From positions 124,001 to 188,000 of the forward strand of contig CAJYPK010000048.1 of the NCBI GenBank assembly GCA_913776615.1: 64,000 nt of DNA, read 5' to 3'. How positions within the stretch are numbered: the first letter of the stretch is position 1; every line of letters starts with the position of its first letter. The notes under the pieces were generated by a model. That model made no database searches and was not told the DNA's origin. It saw only the letters and a list, made by a program, of their open reading frames with translations. Shown piece by piece: positions 7,881 through 15,834 of the stretch. The position numbers and the translations under genes are program-made. Source of the stretch: an uncultured Hymenobacter sp. Lineage in GTDB: Bacteria; Bacteroidota; Bacteroidia; Cytophagales; Hymenobacteraceae.

Positions 7881-8318
7881 GTGAAATCCATTACCCTGGA
7901 AATTGCTAACCTAGCCGCCGTACCCGCGGCTGCCCAGCAGCTCGCTACTGCCATTGCCGAGTCGGGCCAGACTGTCGTCGCCTTCGAGGGAGAGATGGGG
8001 GCGGGTAAAACCACCCTCATTCGGGCGCTGTGCGCCACGCTCGGCGTGGAAGACGACGTGAGCAGCCCCACGTTTGCCCTCGTCAACGAGTACCGCGACG
8101 GGCAGGGCCAGCCCATTTACCACTTCGATTTTTACCGCGTCGATTCGGAGGAAGAGGCCGCCCGGCTGGGCGCGGCGGAGTACTTCGATTCGGGGTATCT
8201 TTGCTTAGTTGAATGGCCCAGCCGCGTCGCCGGCCTGCTACCCCCGCAGCGACTGCTGGTGGAGCTGGCTGTAACCGGTTCCGAATCAAGAGAAATTCAT
8301 TTATCAATTAGCAAGTAA
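7881..8318 (+). CDS. tsaE: tRNA threonylcarbamoyladenosine biosynthesis ATPase TsaE
   Basis: TsaE is the small ATPase that cycles the TsaB-TsaD complex making t6A at position 37 of ANN-decoding tRNAs. The 145-residue protein has Walker A GEMGAGKTT near residue 38, SSPTFALVNEY near 61, HFDFYRV near 78 and LVEWPSR near 112, all family signatures. The start is a GTG at 7881; no ATG precedes the conserved part. The last codons (IHLSISK) and stop are made of the word array that fills the space to ald, so the C-terminus may have been altered by that element. Confidence 0.94.
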   Translation: MKSITLEIANLAAVPAAAQQLATAIAESGQTVVAFEGEMGAGKTTLIRALCATLGVEDDVSSPTFALVNEYRDGQGQPIYHFDFYRVDSEEEAARLGAAEYFDSGYLCLVEWPSRVAGLLPPQRLLVELAVTGSESREIHLSISK

Positions 8319-8421
8319 CATTTATCAACGTATTGGTGAGCAAGTAAGTAGCAACTGAGAAGCATTAGTCATTCTCTGGCCGCTGATAACTGTTCATTGA
8401 TACCTGATAATTGAAAAAGTT
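8293..8421. repeat. Inverted word array filling the tsaE-ald gap
   Basis: Words of the type TTATCAATTA and TTATCAAC in the left half recur in complement (GATAACTG, TTGATACC, GATAATTG) in the right half, around a mixed centre. The array begins inside the last codons of tsaE and ends at ald. It has the same plan as the arrays at 22572, 24477, 27948 and 38157, each with different words. Confidence 0.45.
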
Positions 8422-9648
8422 ATGGCCGAACAGCTACCCTCCGGCTTTGGCGCCTTGGCTACGGGCCGCGCCTATTTCACCCAGGAGTCGATGCTGGCCG
8501 TGGAAACGCGCAAGCGCAAGCTTTTCATTGGTCTGCCCAAGGAAACGTCGCTCCAGGAAAACCGCCTGGGCCTCACGCCCGAAGCCGTGCTGCACCTCGT
8601 AACCGAAGGCCACGAGGTGCTTATGGAAAGCGGGGCCGGCGAGCCCAGCAAGTTTTCCGACCACGCCTATTCGGAGGCCGGCGCTACCATCGCCTATTCC
8701 ACGGAGGAAGTCTACAAGGCCGACATCATCCTAAAGGTGGCCCCGCCTACGATGGATGAAATTGAGCTTATGCGCCCGGGGCAAACGCTCATTTCGGCCC
8801 TGCAAATGGGCACCATGACGCCCGAGTTCATCAATGCCCTATCCCGTAAAAAAGTCAATGCCATTGGCTTCGAGCTGATAAAGGATCCCAGCGGAGCCCG
8901 CCCCGTGGTGCGGGCCATGAGCGAAATCGCCGGCTCGACCGTCATGCTGGTGGCCGCCGAGTACCTGGCTCGCTCCAACGAGGGCAAGGGGATTATCCTG
9001 GGGGGTATCACGGGCGTGCCGCCGTCGCAGGTCGTGATTTTGGGGGCGGGTACGGTAGCGGAGTACGCCGCCCGCGCCGCCCTTGGGCTGGGTGCCGAGG
9101 TGAAGGTGTTCGACAACCACCTCTACAAATTGCGCCGCCTCAAGCACAACCTGGGGGCGCAGCTCTACACCAGCACCCTCGATACCTTCGCCCTGAGCCA
9201 GCAGATTCGGCGGGCCGACGTGGTCATCGGCGCGCTGGCCGTAGAGGAAGGGCGCATTCCGTTCATGGTGCCCGAGCAGATGGTAGCCAGCATGGCCGCC
9301 GGCTCCATCATCATCGACATCAGCATCGACCAGGGCGGCTGCTTCGAAACCAGCGAGCTGACCACCCACAGCAAGCCCGTTTTCCGCAAGTACGACGTGG
9401 TGCACTACTGCGTGCCCAACATCGCCTCGCGAGTGCCGCGCACGGCCACCCACGCGCTCAGCAACATCTTCACGCCCATCCTGCAAGACATCAGCCAGCA
9501 CGGTGGCATCAACGAAGCGCTATTTACCAACGAGCATTTCCGCTCGGGCGTGTACGTCTACAAGGGCTCGCTGACCAATGCCGCCATTGCTAAGAAATTC
9601 AATATGCGGTACAAGGAGCTGGGGTTGCTGATTGCAGTTAGGAATTGA
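8422..9648 (+). CDS. ald: Alanine dehydrogenase
   Basis: Catalyses reversible NAD-dependent oxidative deamination of L-alanine to pyruvate and ammonia. The 408-residue product carries the N-terminal alanine dehydrogenase/PNT domain (IGLPKETSLQENRLGLTP; later GAGEPSKFSDHAY) and the Rossmann domain with GAGTVAEYAARAALGLGA near residue 205. Later family segments include IIIDISIDQGG and HYCVPNIASRVPRTA. It is about 35 residues longer than the common 370-residue form; the extra part is an N-terminal extension (AEQLPSGFGALATG), typical of Bacteroidota versions. It stands alone between the word array and a convergent hairpin. Confidence 0.93.
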   Translation: MAEQLPSGFGALATGRAYFTQESMLAVETRKRKLFIGLPKETSLQENRLGLTPEAVLHLVTEGHEVLMESGAGEPSKFSDHAYSEAGATIAYSTEEVYKADIILKVAPPTMDEIELMRPGQTLISALQMGTMTPEFINALSRKKVNAIGFELIKDPSGARPVVRAMSEIAGSTVMLVAAEYLARSNEGKGIILGGITGVPPSQVVILGAGTVAEYAARAALGLGAEVKVFDNHLYKLRRLKHNLGAQLYTSTLDTFALSQQIRRADVVIGALAVEEGRIPFMVPEQMVASMAAGSIIIDISIDQGGCFETSELTTHSKPVFRKYDVVHYCVPNIASRVPRTATHALSNIFTPILQDISQHGGINEALFTNEHFRSGVYVYKGSLTNAAIAKKFNMRYKELGLLIAVRN

Positions 9649-9678
9649 GTTTCTTATAATCAGTGCCAAGGTCCTACA

Positions 9679-9765
9679 TGAGCCGTACTAGCGCGAGTTT
9701 AGGCGAAGCCGTAACTCGTGCTGGTCATGAGGTGGAGGCTGCGCCTAAACTCGCGCTAGTGCTCA
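9679..9765. repeat. Inverted repeat between convergent ald and flavin reductase
   Basis: Arms of about 25 bp (core CTAGCGCGAGTTTAGGCG and its complement) around a 36-nt loop. Its place between two convergent stop codons suggests use as a transcription block, although it lacks a T-tract. The word is unlike the other repeat families in the window. Confidence 0.6.
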
Positions 9766-9790
9766 CGCGGGCTTTAAAAGAGGGCTAATT

Positions 9791-10705
9791 CTACTTCACT
9801 AGCAGCACCCGCCATGCCTCGGCCACGCGGCCTTCGGCCAGCCACTGCCGGGCCAGCAGCGTTAGCTGCTTTTGCTGCTCGGTGGGGTCGGCTTGGTGCT
9901 TGTGAAGCAAGTAGGCCACCATCGGCTCGGTTTGGATTTCCTCGATTTGCGCGGGGGTGGGCAGGGCGGCGCGCTCCACGTTGGCGAGCTTGGCCAGGTC
10001 GTTGCCGGTGAGCAGGTCGCTGTGGCGCAGGTGAGCGGGTAGCTCGTCGAAGCCGATGCCCAAGTGGCGGTTGGGGCGGCCCACGGTGAACAGGTTTTCG
10101 GGGCGCAGGCGGCTGTACCAATCGCCGCCCAGGCGCGACACGGCCTCGAACTTCAGCGGGTCGATACCGGGCTTGCCAGCCAGCAGGATGTCCTCCCGAA
10201 AGTGCGCCTGCACCACGCGGCACAGCACCAGGTTGCCGTGGCCCGGCCCGTCGCCGAGGGCGATAATCTGCTCCACCACGCATTCAAACGCCGCCGGGCA
10301 CTCGGCCACCCGCGGCGGGCGCACCTTGGCCGATTTTACCTCGGTGAGGCCGGCTTTGGTAAACTCATTGACCCCGCTGGGATACTCGGCGCTGGCCAGC
10401 GAAAGCTGCTCCACCAGCGCGTAGTCGCAGATATTGATCACGACCTCGGGCACGGCGCGCACGTTGTGCAGGGTATCCTTCTCCGAATTGTCGCGGCCCC
10501 GGCTCGTGGGCGAAAACACCAGCATGGGCGGGTTCTGGCTCACGATGGTGAAAAAGCTGTAGGGACTCAGATTGACCGCGCCCTCGGCCGAAACGGTGCT
10601 GGCAAAGGCGATGGGGCGCGGCGCCACCGCGCCGATGAGGTATTGGTAAAAATCGGCGGGCGAGAGGTCGGCGGGGGCAACGGGGCGGGTAGCGGGGGCG
10701 GGCAT
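9791..10705 (-). CDS. Flavin reductase-like (FMN-binding split-barrel) protein
   Basis: A 304-residue protein. Residues about 15-200 form the flavin reductase-like FMN-binding domain: YQYLIGAVAPRPIAFAST near residue 18, NLSPYSFF near 47, NPPMLVFSP, and CVVEQIIALGDGPGHGNLVLC. The C-terminal 100 residues are helical and Leu/Ala-rich, with the segment WYSRLRPENLFTVGRPN. Such proteins bind FMN and act as reductases or unknown oxidoreductases. I place the start at the ATG at 10705, which leaves a TAGCTTTG box 24 bp upstream; a longer frame would run through that promoter. It is convergent with ald. Confidence 0.87.
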   Translation of the reverse strand: MPAPATRPVAPADLSPADFYQYLIGAVAPRPIAFASTVSAEGAVNLSPYSFFTIVSQNPPMLVFSPTSRGRDNSEKDTLHNVRAVPEVVINICDYALVEQLSLASAEYPSGVNEFTKAGLTEVKSAKVRPPRVAECPAAFECVVEQIIALGDGPGHGNLVLCRVVQAHFREDILLAGKPGIDPLKFEAVSRLGGDWYSRLRPENLFTVGRPNRHLGIGFDELPAHLRHSDLLTGNDLAKLANVERAALPTPAQIEEIQTEPMVAYLLHKHQADPTEQQKQLTLLARQWLAEGRVAEAWRVLLVK

Positions 10706-10728
10706 GGGGGAGGGGAAGATTGGCGGGT

Positions 10729-10736
10729 CAAAGCTA
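10729..10736 (-). promoter_or_regulatory. -7 box (TAGCTTTG) for the flavin reductase gene
   Basis: An exact TAnnTTTG match on the minus strand, 24 bp before the ATG at 10705 and just after the stop of the upstream gene. It supports the shorter start and separate transcription. Confidence 0.5.
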
Positions 10737-10746
10737 CGGCCGGGGC

Positions 10747-11319
10747 TTAGGTAGTGGGAACCCGGCCGACCCACACCCAGCCGGTTTGCACCACCACGCA
10801 GTCGTCGCCGTCGGTAGTCGAGGCCAGCCAGTGGGGTTTGCGCTTGCCCCACCGGCCAAATGCGGCAAATTCATCTGGCATGAACACATCGACTTCCGCG
10901 TGGGCGGTCCAGATCAGGTCAGCTACCCCGGGCAAATCACGGTATTCGCTGGGCAGGGGGATATCCTGCTCCGGGCCAAAGCGCCGCCGCTCGTAGCGCG
11001 GCTTGCGCGTACCGATGGCGGCAATTACCTGCGAGAGGCCAAATCGGCTATCATACAAGTAAATAGCCAGGTATACATCGGGGTAGAGCGGCACGAGTTG
11101 CGCCCGCCACTGCTGCAAATCGGTAAGCAGCCGCCTGGCCCAGAGGCGGCGAAAAGCCAGGGGCGGCCGTTCGTGAACATTCCAAGGAGCCAAGCCCAAC
11201 TGGTCACGGTCTGATTCATGTCCTGCCAGCCAGGCTAGATTAGGGAGCGTAAGCTTAGTGGCCCATTGTTGATGTCGTCGCCAGTGGCGGCGCAGGCCGC
11301 GAACGCGTTTTTTGCTCAT
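10747..11319 (-). CDS. Hypothetical protein, basic and Trp/Arg-rich
   Basis: A 190-residue protein that I do not recognise. The N-terminus is strongly basic (KKRVRGLRRHWRRHQQW); the middle has VPLYPDVYLAIYLYDSRFGLSQ, and the end alternates Trp, Val and Thr (VVVQTGWVWVGRVP). There is no signal peptide or membrane segment. Codon use matches the neighbours, and the frame is the only long one consistent with high GC third positions. It is probably a lineage-specific cytoplasmic protein. It lies 41 bp upstream of the flavin reductase on the same strand. Confidence 0.6.
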   Translation of the reverse strand: MSKKRVRGLRRHWRRHQQWATKLTLPNLAWLAGHESDRDQLGLAPWNVHERPPLAFRRLWARRLLTDLQQWRAQLVPLYPDVYLAIYLYDSRFGLSQVIAAIGTRKPRYERRRFGPEQDIPLPSEYRDLPGVADLIWTAHAEVDVFMPDEFAAFGRWGKRKPHWLASTTDGDDCVVVQTGWVWVGRVPTT

Positions 11320-11372
11320 AAAAACTGTGGTAGAAGTTTGGCGAAGTAACCTACTATTTCATCCGTCAGGGC

Positions 11373-11456
11373 ATCTGTCGTCTGCCTGTCGAAGTGTCTC
11401 TGCTACGCCGTTCAGATTATGCGGCAGAGATGCTTCGGTAAACTCAGTATGACAGG
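11373..11456. repeat. Degenerate REP-like palindrome of the GTCATGCTGAG family
   Basis: The right arm (AGATGCTTCGGTAAACTCAG, then TATGACAG) is recognisable. The left arm is decayed, with the complement only partly kept. It lies between divergent genes, in the 294-bp gap 11320-11613, where a terminator role would make no sense. Otherwise the gap holds only a possible promoter at 11561. Confidence 0.55.
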
Positions 11457-11560
11457 CGGGGCGGGTTGATGAGTGACGACCCTGCCAGCTTTACTGGGTG
11501 GTAACAAGTAGCTGTCTAGATGGAAACGGCTAAAGCGCCCGCATTGCTGCTAAATTTCTA

Positions 11561-11568
11561 TACATTTG
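11561..11568 (+). promoter_or_regulatory. -7 box (TACATTTG) for the InsA-like gene
   Basis: Exact TAnnTTTG match 45 bp before the ATG at 11614. Confidence 0.45.
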
Positions 11569-11613
11569 CCGCTTGCCCGCTGCCTTTTCCCACCCGCGTT
11601 GTTTCGCCCCGCC

Positions 11614-12036
11614 ATGTCCGTACCCGCCTGCCCCAAATGCGACTCCAAGGAAGCCACTAAGAGCGGCGTAATCAATGAGCGCCAGCGGTTTCGCTGCAAG
11701 GGCTGCGGCTACCACTACACCGTAGCCAAGGTGGGGCGCGAGGTCAATCCGTACTACGTGGTCAAGGCCTTACAGCTTTACATTGAGGGCGTGAGCTACC
11801 GCGAAATCGAGCGGCTGCTGGGGGTAAGCCACGTGAGCGTGATGAACTGGGTGAAGAAATACGGCGTGAAGGCCCCGCGCCAGCCCGATTATCATCCAAC
11901 CTATAAAATTCTCAATCAGAAGGAGCTGGCGGAGTTTTTCCAGAAGCCCGAGAACGTGAAGGGCGCGGGGATGATGGTAACCGAACTGGGCGACAAGTTC
12001 ATGGTCATTCGCTGGGAACGCTTTCGGGCGGGCTAG
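11614..12036 (+). CDS. InsA-like zinc-ribbon/HTH DNA-binding protein
   Basis: A 140-residue protein. Residues 5-33 are a transposase-type zinc ribbon (CPKC then CKGCGYHY, spacing as in IS1 InsA). Residues 45-80 are a helix-turn-helix (YIEGVSYREIERLLGVSHVS, then VMNWVKKYG). The remaining 55 residues have no catalytic motif. IS1-type elements need a second frame (InsB) with the DDE nuclease; none follows, and no terminal inverted repeats flank this gene. I infer a domesticated DNA-binding protein rather than a live transposon. An MFS transporter follows 116 bp downstream on the same strand and may be a target, but that is guesswork. Confidence 0.75.
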   Translation: MSVPACPKCDSKEATKSGVINERQRFRCKGCGYHYTVAKVGREVNPYYVVKALQLYIEGVSYREIERLLGVSHVSVMNWVKKYGVKAPRQPDYHPTYKILNQKELAEFFQKPENVKGAGMMVTELGDKFMVIRWERFRAG

Positions 12037-12116
12037 GGCCGGGCGGGCTATAGCCGCTTACCGGTGGGGTGGGGAGCTGGCCGGTCGCCGGGAGGGTCGA
12101 AGCAGGCGCTGGTCAG

Positions 12117-12124
12117 TATGTTTA
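12117..12124 (+). promoter_or_regulatory. Possible -7 box (TATGTTTA) for the MFS gene
   Basis: Seven of eight positions fit TAnnTTTG, 28 bp before the GTG at 12153. Confidence 0.3.
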
Positions 12125-12152
12125 GGCCTCAAAAAACGCATTTTCCCGCCCC

Positions 12153-13412
12153 GTGCATTCTCCTTCCTCTCCCGCGCCCGCGGCCGGGCGGCCCCCGGTG
12201 GGCCTGCTCAGCGCCGTCGTAATCGTAGCCTCGCTGGGCTACTTCGTTGACATTTACGACCTGGTGCTGTTCAGCATCATCCGGGTCGATAGCCTCAAGG
12301 GCATCGGTATCACCGACACGGCGGCGCTCACCGAGCAGGGGCTACGCCTGTTAAGTATGCAAATGTGGGGTATGTTGCTGGGCGGCGTGCTCTGGGGCGT
12401 GCTGGGCGATAAGCGCGGCCGGCTGTCGGTGCTCTTCGGCTCCATCCTGCTGTACTCGCTGGCTAATATTGCCAACGGCTTCGTGCAAACCGTGGAGCAA
12501 TACGCCTGGCTACGGTTTATTGCGGGCATCGGGCTGGCCGGCGAGCTGGGCGCGGGCATCACGCTGGTGGCCGAAAGTCTGCCCGCTGAAAAGCGCGGCT
12601 ACGGCACCATGATCGTGGCCACGGTGGGCGTGAGCGGGGCGATGGTGGCCTACCTCATCGGGCAGCAGTTTGGCTGGCGCAATGCCTACTTCATCGGGGG
12701 CGGGCTGGGGCTGGGGCTGCTGGCCCTGCGGGCCGGCGTGCTGGAGTCGGGCATGTTTGAGAGCACGAAGGGTACCGCCGTGGCGCGGGGCAACTTCTTT
12801 AGTCTTTTCACCAACGGTCCCCGGTTTTACAAGTACCTGCGCTGCTTGCTAGTGGGCGTGCCGTTCTGGTTTCTGGTGGGCATCCTCATCACGCTGGCCC
12901 CCGAGTTTGGCAAGCAGTTCGGGCTGACGGGGCCGGTGACGGGCGGGCTGAGCATTTTCTGGTGCTACTTCGGCATCACGCTCGGCGACTTCACGAGCGG
13001 CGCCGTGAGCCAGTGGATGCACAGCCGCACCCGGGCGCTGCGCATCTTTATCCTGGCCACGGCCAGCATGGTGGCGGTGTACCTGTTTGCTCTGCAAGGG
13101 GCCAGCCCCAACGTGTTTTACACCGTCTGCTTCCTGATTGGCTACGCCAGCGGCTTCTGGGCGCTGTTTGTGACGGTGGCGGCCGAGCAGTTTGGCACCA
13201 ACCTGCGCTCCACAGTGGCTACCACCATTCCCAACTTTGCCCGCGGGGCCACGGTCATCATCGTGCCCATTTTTCAGTACCTCAAAAGCCAGCCGGCGCT
13301 GGGTATGGTGGGCGGCGCGGCCATCATCGGGGTCGTCACGCTGGGGCTGGCCTTTTTCAGCGCGAGCACCCTGCCCGATACGTACGCCAAGGATCTGGAC
13401 TACGTGGAGTAG
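12153..13412 (+). CDS. MFS transporter
   Basis: A 419-residue protein with about twelve hydrophobic segments. The loop after the second segment has the MFS motif-A form LGDKRGRLSVL, and the N-terminal half has GYFVDIYDLVLF, LRFIAGIGLAGELGAGITL and ESLPAEKRGYG, as in the organic-acid branch of the superfamily. It would be a proton-coupled importer of an organic anion or similar small molecule; the substrate is unknown. The start is a GTG at 12153, leaving a Pro/Ala-rich cytoplasmic leader of about 17 residues. It ends before a strong palindrome shared with the convergent TerA gene. Confidence 0.85.
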   Translation: MHSPSSPAPAAGRPPVGLLSAVVIVASLGYFVDIYDLVLFSIIRVDSLKGIGITDTAALTEQGLRLLSMQMWGMLLGGVLWGVLGDKRGRLSVLFGSILLYSLANIANGFVQTVEQYAWLRFIAGIGLAGELGAGITLVAESLPAEKRGYGTMIVATVGVSGAMVAYLIGQQFGWRNAYFIGGGLGLGLLALRAGVLESGMFESTKGTAVARGNFFSLFTNGPRFYKYLRCLLVGVPFWFLVGILITLAPEFGKQFGLTGPVTGGLSIFWCYFGITLGDFTSGAVSQWMHSRTRALRIFILATASMVAVYLFALQGASPNVFYTVCFLIGYASGFWALFVTVAAEQFGTNLRSTVATTIPNFARGATVIIVPIFQYLKSQPALGMVGGAAIIGVVTLGLAFFSASTLPDTYAKDLDYVE

Positions 13413-13488
13413 GTGGGGGGGCAGTATGCATACGCTGACTTAGAAACCGCCATAGCGCAGTCCTCAGGCTAGGAGCACAGAATTCTAC

Positions 13489-13528
13489 TAACGAACAGGC
13501 CCGGCCATACGGCCGGGCCTGTTCGTTA
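13489..13528. terminator. Bidirectional hairpin between MFS and TerA genes
   Basis: A perfect 18-bp stem (TAACGAACAGGCCCGGCC and its complement) with a 4-nt loop (ATAC). It lies between convergent stop codons at 13412 and 13550. It has no T-tract but is very stable. Confidence 0.75.
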
Positions 13529-13549
13529 GAGCCAGGAAAAAGTAGCAGC

Positions 13550-14161
13550 CTATTTGCTGCCGGTAGTCCATTGAAACCCAAAGCCGTAGTGTTCATCGGC
13601 AGCCCGATGACCATTGAAGTACCGCTCTTCCTTGGTCATCACCACGCCGGCGGCAGTGAACTGAATCATGGCGGCCGCGCAGAAGAGCTGGTTTTCGCCC
13701 GGGTTGTCAAGCTCTATCCGGATTTCCTCGCCGTTGCTCATTTTAAAGTGCATACGACCGTTGACGGTGCGAAAATCCTTGGCCCCCTGGTAGATAAGCG
13801 CGAATACCAGTACCCGCTTGATGGTATCCGGCCGCACGATGATCATGTTTTCGCCATCCGCCGCTCTACCAGTGCGGTCGTCCTTGTCCATAAAAATGAA
13901 CGGGGGCGCAGTCAGCGAGCCAAAGTTGCCGCCCAGCGGTTGAATAACGCCCTTCGAGCCGTCGTTCAACTCGTACATACACCCCAGGTCCAGGTCGGGA
14001 GCCGCCGGGGTGCCACCGCCGAAAAGCTTGCCCAGCAAGCCGGAGTTTTTGGCTTCGACGCTGTTCCAGTTCAGGTTCACGTCAACCTTGAGCTGGACCT
14101 TCTGCTCTTTGCTGAGATTGATTTGGTGCTTATCCCCGCGCTTTTGTAGGGTAATTGCCAT
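13550..14161 (-). CDS. TerA-like tellurium-resistance/stress protein
   Basis: A 203-residue TerD-superfamily protein of the TerA type. After the usual opening (MAITLQKRGDKHQINLSK) and VDVNLNW come LDLGCMYELNDGSKGVIQ, LGGNFGSLTAPPFI, DKDDRTG and GENMIIV, which match the TerA pattern of an acidic calcium-binding Ter domain. The C-terminal part ends KEERYFNGHRAADEHYGFGF. TerA works with TerD-type proteins in membrane-linked stress responses; its biochemistry is unclear. I use the ATG at 14161; an upstream frame to 14293 lacks the family start. It is transcribed away from the terD-terY operon across a 434-bp gap, which suggests shared control. Confidence 0.85.
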   Translation of the reverse strand: MAITLQKRGDKHQINLSKEQKVQLKVDVNLNWNSVEAKNSGLLGKLFGGGTPAAPDLDLGCMYELNDGSKGVIQPLGGNFGSLTAPPFIFMDKDDRTGRAADGENMIIVRPDTIKRVLVFALIYQGAKDFRTVNGRMHFKMSNGEEIRIELDNPGENQLFCAAAMIQFTAAGVVMTKEERYFNGHRAADEHYGFGFQWTTGSK

Positions 14162-14595
14162 GTTGGGTAGAGAAAAAAAGGAAAAAATAAATCTGCCGAA
14201 AAGCGGAAATAGTGACGGGTGCCCCTGAATTAAGTTGATTTTAACCTCTTTTGAATGCTGAAATAATCCGCGCAAGGGTATTTCAAAGCGCAAGTAGAAT
14301 GGAGCGAGTAGCCATGTTTTAGCAGTAAACAGAAATACGTTACCAACTACTAGTCAACCCGGCAATAACAATCAATAGCGGGGAGCGACAAAGTAGAATG
14401 AGTCAAGGATAACCACGCAGCCAGTTCGGCAAAATCGGGGCGGCAAGATAGTGGATAAGCGCATCCAGGTTTAGAAAAATGTCCTACATTTGGCTCGCAT
14501 TGAAAGCCCATTTTGCGTCAGAGTCCGGCTTTTTTGCCAGGCGCTGGCACCTTTTCAAACTTCCGCTCCAGTACAACCCACTTCACCCAATCCAA
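14162..14595. promoter_or_regulatory. Divergent control region of the ter cluster
   Basis: This 434-bp gap separates the TerA-like gene (-) from the terD operon (+) and is more AT-rich than its surroundings. A TACATTTG box (14485-14492) suits rightward transcription, with a leader of about 95 nt. I found no convincing leftward box and no clear operator palindrome. Confidence 0.5.
14485..14492 (+). promoter_or_regulatory. -7 box (TACATTTG) for the terD operon
   Basis: Exact TAnnTTTG match about 104 bp before the first terD ATG at 14596. Confidence 0.45.
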
Positions 14596-15153
14596 ATGGC
14601 AATCTCTCTCCAAAAGGGCCAGAAAGTCGATATCGGCCTTTCTAAAATCATTGTTGGCCTCGGCTGGAATCCGAACGAAGGCACCGGCCAGACGTTTGAC
14701 CTGGACACGTCCGCCTTTATGATTGGTGAAAACCGCAAGCTGGTTTCGGATGCTCACTTCGTCTTCTATAACAATAGTGACTCGCCGGATGGGGCGGTGC
14801 ATTATAACGGCGATGATACCACCGGCGGTAATTCCACGGATGATGACGAAACCATCCTGATTGACCTCGACAAGGTAGGTGCCGACGTAAAGGAAATTCT
14901 GTTTGTGGTGACCATTCACGAGGCCGCGGCCCGCAAGCAGAACTTTGGCCAGGTGCGCAACTCGTACATCCGCATCGTGGACCAGAACACCAGCGCGGAA
15001 ATTGCTAAATACGAGCTGGATGAAGACTTCTCCATCGAAACCGGGATTGAGTTCGGGCGGCTCTATCGCCGCAATAACCTGTGGAAATTCGAGGCCTCCG
15101 GCATTGGGCAAAAGGAAGACCTCGGCTTCTTCCTCAATAAATACAACTCCTAA
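14596..15153 (+). CDS. terD: TerD-family protein 1
   Basis: A 185-residue single TerD domain. It begins MAISLQKGQKVDIGLSK, then VGLGWNPNEG, FDLDTSAFMIGEN, FVFYNNSDSPDGAV and a run of acidic residues (STDDDETILIDLDKV) that forms the calcium sites in characterised TerD proteins. The end has FGQVRNSYIRIVD and LYRRNNLWKFEASG. TerD proteins bind calcium and are thought to assemble at the membrane with other Ter proteins under metal, phage or toxin stress. I use the ATG at 14596; a longer frame from 14479 crosses the promoter. The next gene starts 26 bp after its stop. Confidence 0.93.
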   Translation: MAISLQKGQKVDIGLSKIIVGLGWNPNEGTGQTFDLDTSAFMIGENRKLVSDAHFVFYNNSDSPDGAVHYNGDDTTGGNSTDDDETILIDLDKVGADVKEILFVVTIHEAAARKQNFGQVRNSYIRIVDQNTSAEIAKYELDEDFSIETGIEFGRLYRRNNLWKFEASGIGQKEDLGFFLNKYNS

Positions 15154-15179
15154 GCTGACCCGCCACCTCCCACTGCATC

Positions 15180-15764
15180 ATGGCAATCAATCTGGTTAAA
15201 GGGCAGACTATCGACCTTAGAAAAAACGCGCAGGGGGAATCCTTCGACCTATCCACGGTTACGATTGGCCTGGGCTGGGACGCGCGTAGTGGCTGGGGTC
15301 GTGCCTGCGACCTGGATGCGTCTACTATCCTGCTCAACAGCAGCGGCAAGCTGACCAACATCGCGGACGTCATTTATTATGGCAACCTCAAACACTCCTC
15401 GGGCCACGTGTGGTCGAGCGGCGACAACCTGACCGGCGCTGGCTCCGGCGACGACGAGCAACTGATCATCAAGCTGGAGTCGCTGGGGCCGCAGTTCGAT
15501 AAGATTGTGTTTGTGGTAAACATTTACCACGGGCGCACGCGCGGGCAGCATTTTGGCAAGGTGCGCAACGCCTACATTCGCGCCGTGGACAAGAACGGCC
15601 GGGAGATTGCGAAATACAATCTGTCGGGCGACGACGCGTACGACAACATGTGCTCCGTAATCTTTGCCGAAGTGTACCGCCGGGAAGGCACCTGGAAATT
15701 CCGCGCCCTGGGCGAGGGCTTGCCGGTAGACAGCCTGAACGACGTTATCAAGAAGTATCAATAG
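15180..15764 (+). CDS. terD: TerD-family protein 2
   Basis: A 194-residue TerD paralogue. It starts MAINLVKGQTIDLRKN, has TIGLGWDARSGWGRACDLDAS near residue 28, the acidic stretch SGDDEQLIIKLESL and FGKVRNAYIRAVD, and ends GTWKFRALGEG. It differs from the upstream copy in the calcium-site loop (HVWSSGDNLTGAGSGDDE), so the two copies may bind different partners rather than being recent duplicates. A hairpin with a T-tract follows directly, which should make the downstream TerY genes less transcribed than the terD pair. Confidence 0.92.
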   Translation: MAINLVKGQTIDLRKNAQGESFDLSTVTIGLGWDARSGWGRACDLDASTILLNSSGKLTNIADVIYYGNLKHSSGHVWSSGDNLTGAGSGDDEQLIIKLESLGPQFDKIVFVVNIYHGRTRGQHFGKVRNAYIRAVDKNGREIAKYNLSGDDAYDNMCSVIFAEVYRREGTWKFRALGEGLPVDSLNDVIKKYQ

Positions 15765-15769
15765 CCCCT

Positions 15770-15810
15770 GGCCCGTCTTCCGCCGTGACAAGCAGGAGAC
15801 GGGCCTTTTT
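15770..15810 (+). terminator. Intrinsic terminator or attenuator inside the ter operon
   Basis: GGCCCGTCTTCC pairs with GGAGACGGGCC (one mismatch) around a 14-18 nt loop and is followed by TTTTT. It lies 5 bp after the second terD stop and 25 bp before the first terY start. Confidence 0.7.
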
Positions 15811-15834
15811 GCGCCCTCCCAAGTCCTTACTACC

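Noticed and set aside
11614..12036. A live IS1-type insertion sequence
   Set aside because: No InsB/DDE frame and no terminal inverted repeats or target duplication were found.
14479..14595. N-terminal extension of the first TerD protein from an ATG at 14479
   Set aside because: The extension overlaps the TACATTTG promoter box and TerD proteins begin at the MAISLQKG-type start.
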